A stretch of DNA of 64,000 nt, from the NCBI GenBank assembly GCA_949318235.1, contig OX439129.1, positions 25,410,595 through 25,474,594 of the forward strand. The letters are read 5' to 3'. Under the pieces are notes generated by a model. That model was not told the origin of the DNA, made no database searches, and saw only the letters and a program-made list of their open reading frames with translations. The stretch comes from Ecdyonurus torrentis (lineage: Eukaryota; Arthropoda; Insecta; Ephemeroptera; Heptageniidae). This document shows, one piece after another, positions 57,151 through 64,000 of this stretch. Every line of letters starts with the position of its first letter. Position 1 is the stretch's first letter. A program made the position numbers and the translations under genes.

Positions 57151-57299
57151 TGAACTAAAATAATTTACGAAAACTAAAATAAATTTGAATATATTTATTT
57201 GTTTTACCTCAAATTTTCTTACCGGAACTGCGTTCCGGCAGACAAATTCTTACCGGTACGGCGTACCGGTGCGTTCCGGCTTACTTTAAGCCCTGATTT

Positions 57300-57508
57300 C
57301 AGAAGAATTTTGTCTCAAAGAAAAAAATATTTCAACTATAAATTCAACAGTGTTTAGAAAATGCGCGTTATAGAGCACATTCAGGTAATTTTGTTTGTTT
57401 ATAAAAGGCTTTTATAATTATATAAAAATTATATAGCTATATTTACGATATATGTTTTTAATATGCTTTCTGTTGATAGTAAAAAAGACCTAGATAATTA
57501 TAAGGCAG

Positions 57509-57594
<86 letters not shown>

Positions 57595-57723
57595 TTGCTT
57601 TTTTTTCCAGTAATTTAACTTCTCGCAGAGATTAAATATTTGACAAGTGGGAGCAGGACAAAAGGATTTACGTCACATTATCAAAAAGTTTTATAACAAT
57701 AAACGAGTGACAGTGTGACAAAA
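57300..57723 (+). promoter_or_regulatory. Possible 5' UTR exon and intron upstream of the fucosyltransferase
   Basis: A donor-like CAG|GTAATT ends at 57384. A good acceptor (pyrimidine tract then CCAG) ends at 57610, and the ATG follows at 57724. The sequence between them holds a (TA)n tract at 57509-57589. This fits a 5' UTR split by a short intron. The left side abuts the target-site duplication of the hAT insertion at 57296-57303, so the transposon lies within or next to the promoter. Splice sites are seen by eye; transcription is inferred. Confidence 0.4.
57509..57589. repeat. (TA)n upstream of the fucosyltransferase
   Basis: A TA tract of about 81 bp in the inferred 5' UTR intron, 135 bp before the ATG. 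Confidence 0.95.
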
Positions 57724-58354
57724 ATGGTGTCAGCTAGACGTGTATTAAAGTTTTTAGCTTTTGTTGTGTGCAGTGTGGCCCTAGTTACTTTATTTCAACA
57801 TCCACCAACATGGCAAGAAAAGTCGTGGATTTATTGTCCATCCAGTACTCGTGATCTCAAAATAGTGAGCGTACTTGCAGGAGGACGCCTAGGCAATATG
57901 GTATGGGAATATTTATCAGTATGGGCAATTGCACTTCGATATGGCTTTTACCCTGTAGTACCAGAAGAAATTCTATTAACTCTGAATAAAACTTTCAGAG
58001 ATTTAAGTGTACCAGCTTTTGAAGACGTGATAACACGTTGTAAAATGCCTTGGTTAATTCAAGCATTAATGACAGCAATACCTAATAGACCTCTTAAGGA
58101 AGTTCTAGATCCTATTTTAAAAAATAATACAGGAAATGTTGTGTTTTTACTACGAAAATATGAAGTCTCTAGGATAGAATTACGAGGCTTGTTACCAAAA
58201 GTTCGAACTGAGCTACGATTCAAGGAAGAACTGGAACTCCAAGCGTACCTTAAACTCAGGGACGCAAGACTAAAGGTGATGGCTAGATTACAGGTGTGTA
58301 ATCTTACAACCTTACATTCTCTTCATACCTACATACATACATACATAAATAATA

Positions 58355-58427
<73 letters not shown>

Positions 58428-59140
58428 TATATATTCTTTCAAAATGATTGTGCTTATTGTTGATTTTTAAATTTAATTATTAAAATATTTGAGTTATTTT
58501 TTTTCTGCAAGCATCCTTTTTTATACTTGCAATATACTTTGCAAAATTTACATATTTTATTAGCAAATATATAGCCTCATAATACAGTAATTAAAAAAAA
58601 AAAAAAAAAAAAAAAAAGATATAGGTCAAAGTGAAGTTCAATCTGAATTTATTAAGTAATTTAATTACTACTCTATATTGTTTACAGTTGGCTGGTGAGG
58701 ATTTAAATACACTTGGTTCTGATTATGTTGGCATTCATGTTCGACGAACAGATTATATTCGACATTTGCAATTAAGGAAACCTGATATGAAGCCTGCTGG
58801 ACCAGACTTCTTCATTGGAGCAATGCAAGTGATGCGAGCCCTCCTAGCAGAAGAAAAGCGTGGCCGACCTGTGTTTGTGGTGGTGAGTGATGACTTGGCG
58901 TGGTGCAGACGAGAACTTGAACCTTTGGCTCCAGACCTCGTAGTGTCAGGCTCAGGAAATGTAAATTCCCCTAGTGAGGACCTTGCTTTGTTGGCATCTT
59001 GCAATCACACCATCTTTGCATATGGAACTTTTGGCCTTACTGCAGCAACTCTGGCTGGGGGTTACACAATTATGTACACAGGAAAGCAAAAGGATGGAGG
59101 AATGAAAATATTACCACCAAATCACACTTTGGATTATTAA
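57724..59140 (+). CDS. GT11 family galactoside alpha-1,2-fucosyltransferase, two coding exons
   Basis: Exons are 57724-58293 and 58688-59140, joined in phase 0 (donor CAG|GTGTGT, acceptor TTTACAG|TTG). They encode 340 residues. The start is the ATG at 57724, in context AAAATGG; the frame is open a few codons upstream only through a GTG. Residues about 8-24 form a hydrophobic signal anchor, as in type II Golgi enzymes. GGRLGN at 53-58 is the N-terminal GT11 motif. HVRRTD at 207-212 is the GDP-fucose-binding motif. YGTFGLTAA at 302-310 matches the C-terminal GT11 motif. Sequons occur near residues 88, 134, 296 and 335. By family knowledge the enzyme transfers fucose from GDP-fucose to galactose in the Golgi lumen; the acceptor cannot be told from sequence. 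AATAAA signals lie at 59177 and 59245. The 394-bp intron holds a (TA)n tract and a poly-A run. The gene converges on the DPH5 gene. Confidence 0.92.
58294..58687 (+). other. Fucosyltransferase intron with (TA)n and poly-A
   Basis: This GT-AG phase-0 intron separates the signal-anchor/GGRLGN exon from the exon carrying HVRRTD. It holds ACAT units, a (TA)n tract at about 58359-58434 and an A-run at about 58591-58617. Reading through the donor adds only low-complexity residues before a stop, so the long apparent ORF ending at 58470 is not the real 3' end. Confidence 0.85.
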
Positions 59141-59386
59141 ATGATATAATGTTAATTATATAAAATTTTATTTGTAAATAAAATTTTAAATAATTTTATG
59201 TATAAAATTAAATTTAAATATACTGGCATTGCTAAAAATCTTTCAATAAACTGTTATTCAGTACATTTTCTATTTATATTGATATGATATGTGATTTAAT
59301 ATTTATCATTTTCTAATAACTAATCTCATATAATGCATCAAGTTTTTTTTTCCCCACATGCAATGCAACATATTATTACAATTGAC

Positions 59387-59714
59387 GTATCATTCACATG
59401 GCTTATAAATTTAACTTCTGTTAAAAGATAAATAGTTGCATGAATGTTGTTGTTTCTGTTGTAAACAAATGGATCATTTCACATGGCTTTACAACTGACG
59501 GATACTAATGGGCGCTGACAGGCAAAGCTGGCAACTCCCAGCTTTCCATCTGTCATAGAATGGACAGTATCACATGGATACTGATGGAAGTAAGTGAATG
59601 GTTGTACTTATTTACTTTACACTTTTTAATGAGAAAGGTGAAAATTCACGTAACTGTCAGTTTCCGTCAATATCTGTTGACAGATATCAAATTTGTGCCA
59701 TATATGAATGATAC
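59387..59714. mobile_element. MITE family C between the fucosyltransferase and DPH5 genes
   Basis: GTATCATTCACATGGC at 59387 is mirrored by GCCATATATGAATGATAC ending at 59714. The inner half (CTGTCAGTTTCCGTCAA) matches a truncated copy at 6211-6274. It lies in the convergent intergenic space, past the fucosyltransferase polyadenylation signals. Confidence 0.65.
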
Positions 59715-59957
59715 TTTTATCACTGTAATATTATTACTAATTAAATAGTGCTAGTGAAAGATTTCTATTAATGTATTTTCAAAGCTTTACATTTAGGCAT
59801 AAAAAAAATGACACAGTAATTTAGATGCTATTGCGACGTTTGAATAATTTTGCTGCATATTGCATTATCAAGACACTGGAATATTGAAAAGTAAATATTT
59901 AAAATGAACAACAGTTATTTATTGACCATTTGCATTTTACAGTTTTAATTTATTAGT

Positions 59958-61914
59958 TTATTTCTTACTGGAGTCATTGATAAATTGCTCAAGATATTCT
60001 GTCTCTAATGGATGCATATGACCAGGAATAACAAGTGAATGAAGAGGTCCTCCCAGATCAAAGGTACTCATGTTTTGTAGGCTGCATGCTGCTATACTTT
60101 GCGATTCAGATCCAACTCGTGCAACGCCCACTACCAGTGTTTCCGCAGCAACTGAAGATCACATTTATATTAAAGTAAAAAGTTATCTTACTAGCCGTGT
60201 TTAACTTACCTTGAATTTTGTCAATGTCTCCACTAGCTTGCAGTTTGTCAGCAATTTTTAGAAGTTGCTGAGAAGCTTCAGCAACACTCATAAACCTGGG
60301 AGGAAGATATTCACGTTTCTTTTTCATAAGACTTTCAGGAGTTGGTTCCTTTACTTGAATGTCTGTAATATGATCATATGGACAAGAGAATAAATTAGTA
60401 CACTATATTTCACTGCATCACGGCAATAGTAATTTCACTTCATGCTGATATACCGGTACATTTCAAATCCATACATACCTAACAAACATAAAGTGTGAAG
60501 TCCTCTTGTTTTGTTAGCACATATTTTCTCATAGAAACTATCTGGCTGCCAAGTCTCAGTCCAGTATGGTATAGAGACAGTTTCTCCAAAGTTATACAGC
60601 TGAAATAATTGAAAGTTCAATAAAGATGCTCAAAGTCCTCATAAAATTTAAGTATTGTTCACTACATAATATAGTGAAAATAATAAATCTGACAACTCAA
60701 TGTTTTTATTTTTTATGTGAAATATTTAATACATACTGGATTCCAGTACTGGATTTCAACATATACATATTTTTGAACATTGAATTCTTAAAATAATTAT
60801 TTTGAATGTAATATAGGTTTACCCTCAGTCCATAGATACGTTAGTGTAACGTCTACATAATAATATATATTATGTACATCTGTGCATGATATTAACTTTC
60901 ATTCTATTGACTAGTGGAAATATTATTTACAGCACTTGTATGTGTATACAGTATATTGCATTTCTTCATAGCTCTTCACATATGGTATTCCATAAAAAGG
61001 GCACTAGCATAAAATATTATATCAAAGTGTCTACTGGCCTTGAAAAAAACTGGACGCAGAGTGGTCATGTCTCTAAATAGTACAATATATATTGGGAAAC
61101 TTTACCGCAAGCGGTCACATTTTTTCGAGGTCAGTGCATACAAGACTATGAAAAAATATTTTAATATTCAAAAAATTGCAGTAAATTTGCAATGTTATTC
61201 TTATGACAAAATCATGCGCTGATTTTAAATGGCAAAATATATTATCACAATCGTCTGTACATGATATGATATGATACACACACAATATGACAAAAAGTTA
61301 TGTGGGGTGGGGGTATGTATATAAGTTCTTCCAAATAGAGACCTCGTAGTAGTTTTTTTTTTTTTTTTTTTTTTTGCCATGTGACTATGAGCTCTATGAA
61401 AAGAACAGGAATACATACATACCGTATGTTATAAAATATGCATTGCATAATACATACATAATATACTAACCTGCAAGCCACAACAGCCAATAGCATTCAT
61501 TATAGATGCATTATGCACTACTTGGTAAGGAATTCCTGCTTGCTTGGCTCTCAGAATAAAATCTGTATGGGTTGTTGCTCCAAAAGGGTCTCCAACCACT
61601 AGCAGCACAATATTTTGATGTTCAGCTCCTTCAAGAATTGTTCCTGCACCTTGCTCTACCATTTCTCGGTCTGCAAGCTCAACAGAACGACCATAGAACT
61701 CCTCCTGCAAAATGAGTTAGGACATGTAAATTAAACCATTAAAGAAATCCTTATACGACACGACGATCATTTAACTTACTAAGGCAGCTTTCCCCACTGT
61801 CAAAATTGATGTGTATGCTTCTAAATACACTCTATCTGCTGCTTTTACGATTTCAAGTCCTTTAACAGTAATGTCTTTAGCATCTCCTAATCCCAAACCA
61901 ACAAGATAAAACAT
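59958..61914 (-). CDS. DPH5: Diphthine methyl ester synthase (DPH5), five coding exons, complete
   Basis: Exons on the minus strand are 61914-61780, 61704-61471, 60599-60479, 60362-60210 and 60151-59958. They total 837 nt, giving 278 residues and a TAA stop. Every junction is GT-AG and the frame is kept throughout. The family is usually about 285 residues, so this copy is full length. GLGLGD at residues 6-11 is the N-terminal SAM-binding loop of class III methyltransferases. [13 protein letters not shown] at about 81-93 and a HNAS...GLQLYNFG segment at about 109-127 are DPH5 hallmarks. By family knowledge it uses SAM to methylate the modified histidine of elongation factor 2, producing the methylated diphthine intermediate in the cytosol. 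The start ATG gives the conserved [12 protein letters not shown] minus-strand AATAAA lies at 59949-59954, just after the stop. Intron 2 contains a 99-bp MITE and a poly-T run. Confidence 0.96.
61149..61247. mobile_element. 99-bp MITE (family D copy 2) in DPH5 intron 2
   Basis: It shares the core TAAATTTGCAATGTTATTC and the right end GGCAAAATATATTATCA with the copy at 49951-50048. The left end is more worn. It lies inside the second intron of DPH5. Confidence 0.6.
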
Positions 61915-61959
61915 TTTCAAAGCTTAATTTAGAGTACTCTAGCTTAATTATGTAAATTA

Positions 61960-62062
61960 ATTACTCTCCACACCGCACAACTAAAGTCCACGTGCTTTGT
62001 TTACTTGATCAGCTGGAGGTTACCGAGCCGAATTGCGCATGCGCAAAAAAAGGCGCCAAATA
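61960..62062 (-). promoter_or_regulatory. DPH5 proximal promoter with E-box, NRF-1 palindrome and E2F-like site
   Basis: About 75-150 bp upstream of the DPH5 ATG, in otherwise AT-rich DNA, lie CACGTG at 61989-61994, GCGCATGCGC at 62035-62044 and GGCGCCAAA at 62052-62060. These match an E-box, an NRF-1 palindrome and an E2F-like element. The cluster fits a TATA-less housekeeping promoter. The motifs are seen directly; factor binding is inferred. No plus-strand gene starts from this side. Confidence 0.6.
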
Positions 62063-62206
62063 AGTTTTAAAAGTTTTGCATTGCACCATTGCACCCAAAG
62101 AGATAATTTCTATTTGTATAATTGGACATTACATTTTCCAAATTCAATTGAGAGCATTTTAATTATTTCACTGTTTTAATAATTTTCGTATTTGAGCCTA
62201 ATTGAC

Positions 62207-62240
<34 letters not shown>

Positions 62241-63095
62241 TCAATATAAAAGTATTAAAGTTTTTAATACTGCAGTTCCAGAGGTTAGAGTGTGCTGCTC
62301 GCTATAACTTATTTTTTAATCTACGCAGGCAGTTTTTCAATGTGTTAACTTTATTATTATTATTATAAGATGATATGTGGAAAAATGTTTAAATATGCCC
62401 ACAATTAAAATGATATAACGCTTATATATTATTATATTGAAAATAACAATATTTCAAAGAGAATAATCATAGATAATATTATATATAATTATATGTTATC
62501 CGCATATTTTATTAGTTATAAATGTTATTCATACAAAATGTTTAACGTTTTCCAAGACAATATATAAAAAGTGATACATATATTGTCTGTTTCTTTTTCC
62601 TCAGAACCTACTCAATATCAGTGGATAATTTTAAAAAAACAATAAGATTTTATATAATAATATTTTTTAATTTTTTAATTTAATTTATTTATTAATTTAT
62701 TATTTATTATATTAAGATTTATAAAAGAGAGAATATATTATTTTTACAGCCAAATGACAAAATTTAAAAGCATAAAAAAATATTTACAGTTATATAACTG
62801 CAACAAGTAATTTGCTGTGTTCTGTTTATTACACAATAAATTCCAGACATGGAACCTAAACTGTAGAATAATAAAAAATAAATAAATAAAGCATGAAAAC
62901 AAATAGCGCACAAAAGTATATACCTATAATTACTTTAAAGTTTAACATTTCATTTCAGCCATTCTTTTTGGGATGCTAGCTGTCATTTATTTATCTTATT
63001 ATTTGAATTTAGCTAAATTTAATTACAATTTAAATATAGTAAGGCATCAAGTATATCACAGCATTAAGAAAAATATATTTTAGCAAACTCTTAAA
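62063..63095. other. Intergenic DNA between DPH5 and the hydrolase 3' end
   Basis: It contains T27 at 62207-62233 and the hydrolase polyadenylation signal at 62986. Otherwise it is plain AT-rich sequence. Confidence 0.7.
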
Positions 63096-63931
63096 TTAAC
63101 AAGCTAAAAACTCAGTAACAAAGGGAGCAACATATTCTGCATTATTTAAATGAGCATGGTGTGTACCAGGTACTTCATGATAAACAACCCTCTTTGCAGA
63201 TAATCTAATTATATTTAATGTTTCCTCATAGTACTTTGGATTTTCATAATACATGCCAGGTTTAGCCTTAATATTCAGCACTTCACATTTGATTTTTGAA
63301 GCCATTTGTAATAAAAATTCATGAGGCCAGCTGTGAAGTAATGTACAATATTTCAGACGAATATCTCGAGTAAGTCTAAAAAGTTTTTCATTTTTCTTGG
63401 ACCTACATGCACCTCTGCTAAGCAAAATTTTACTTGATTCTCTACTAACGGATTTATTTGTTGCTTTATACTGTCGCTCGATTATCTCATTTTTTTCATA
63501 TTCAGGAGCATCTACATTACTTTCAATTAAATCTAGAAAATTATCAATGTAAACTCCACCAGTATTTAAATATTCATATGTTTCAAAACAAAATGGTCTA
63601 ACTATATCAAAACAAATAATTTTTTCTACTTCCATTGGAAAAAATGCTGCATAAAGAAATGCATAGGAGCCTCCCATTGAGTGACCCATTATAGAAACAT
63701 TTTTCCACTTAAAATATTGTACAACACGTCTTAGAGTTACTATATCTTCTGTAAAGTGATATAAAACTCCAGGTGGGTAATGTGATGATAAACCATGACC
63801 AGGTAAATCAAGAGCAAGAACACTTATGTGCTCAGGAAGAAGTGACATCAATGGGTCAAAGGTTGCAGCATTATCTTGCCAGCCATGAAGGGCAATCACA
63901 GGCTGTTTCTCCTTAGGTCCCCACATCTTGC
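63096..63931 (-). CDS. SERHL/kraken-like alpha/beta hydrolase, last exon (5' part outside window)
   Basis: A single open exon encodes an alpha/beta-hydrolase fold. Counting from the first in-frame Met (63926), HGWQDN at 14-19 supplies the oxyanion-hole strand, LDLPGHGLS at 39-47 is the family's second motif, and GHSMGG at 81-86 carries the nucleophile Ser83. GTHHAHL at 254-260 holds the likely catalytic histidine. This set matches serine hydrolase-like proteins (SERHL, Drosophila kraken); the substrate is unknown. The Met is probably internal. A splice acceptor (TTCAG|GCAAGATG) lies at 63932-63933, and the family normally continues upstream through a Gly-Lys-x-Trp-Gly stretch. The N-terminal exons should therefore lie past 64000. 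A minus-strand AATAAA is at 62986-62991. Confidence 0.9.
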
Positions 63932-64000
63932 CTGAAGCACAAATTGTCCATCAATACATACATACATACATACATATCATGACGCTATAAATCCCTTTCG

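Larger units (their letters stand above)
54693..57295. mobile_element. Non-autonomous hAT-type element (outer), with nested insertion
   Basis: Terminal inverted repeats begin CAGGGCTTAAAGTA and are flanked by an exact 8-bp duplication, ATTTCAGA, at 54685-54692 and 57296-57303. Both features are typical of the hAT superfamily. Subterminal CCGGAACGC motifs occur at both ends, with an ACCGGTACGGCGTACCGGT palindrome near the right end. No transposase is present. Without the inner element at 54906-56629 and its duplication it would be about 870 bp. It ends 428 bp before the fucosyltransferase ATG. Confidence 0.88.

Noticed and set aside
58753..59004. Minus-strand ORF inside the fucosyltransferase exon 2
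   Set aside because: It is an antisense shadow of a conserved GT11 exon.
59560..59748. 62-codon plus ORF between fucosyltransferase and DPH5
   Set aside because: It lies almost wholly inside the family C MITE.
61245..61496. Minus ORFs with poly-Lys in DPH5 intron 2
   Set aside because: They read through the exon 2 donor into intron, poly-T and MITE sequence.

Overview
This is eukaryotic, intron-bearing nuclear DNA. It is very AT-rich and packed with long perfect simple-sequence repeats: (TA)n, (CA)n, (GA)n, (CTT)n, and homopolymers up to about 46 bases. It also holds many small non-autonomous DNA transposons. The genes are animal in type, with GT-AG introns and AATAAA signals. The microsatellite load plus a GT11 fucosyltransferase and a glycosylated receptor-like exon suggest an arthropod, perhaps a decapod crustacean. 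That assignment is an inference from style, not from a marker gene.

Layout. Positions 1 to about 37.5 kb look like a gene desert or very long introns. They hold microsatellites, a TTAA-flanked MITE family (3.3, 21, 24 kb and a worn copy at 48 kb), foldback repeats (6.3 and 31.8 kb), a 1.56-kb TIR element with promoter-like and exon-like cargo (8872-10430), and a 564-bp hAT-type MITE (10497-11060). At 37558-37730 (minus) there is one convincing coding exon: a glycosylated acidic N-terminus and a first transmembrane helix, best read as the first coding exon of a rhodopsin-like GPCR. A GC-richer segment at 42498-42780 may be its 5' UTR exon and promoter. At 44.7-45.2 kb there is a 14-bp minisatellite in which every unit contains a consensus 5' splice site. 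At 50391-50918 there is a second complete hAT-type MITE. At 54693-57295 one hAT-type element sits inside another, and the inner one contains a long foldback.

The gene-dense part is the right end. A two-exon GT11 alpha-1,2-fucosyltransferase (plus, 57724-59140) converges on a complete five-exon DPH5 diphthine methyltransferase gene (minus, 59958-61914). Its upstream region carries an NRF-1 palindrome, an E-box and an E2F-like site. Further right, also on minus, is the last exon of a SERHL/kraken-like alpha/beta hydrolase (63096-63931), whose 5' exons lie beyond the window. These genes are not functionally linked: Golgi glycosylation, EF2 modification in the cytosol, and a hydrolase.

The most unusual structures are the TIR element with captured, tandemly amplified exon-like units; the splice-donor minisatellite; and the nested hAT/hAT/foldback stack ending about 430 bp before the fucosyltransferase start codon. 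No CRISPR array, rRNA or clear tRNA was seen.
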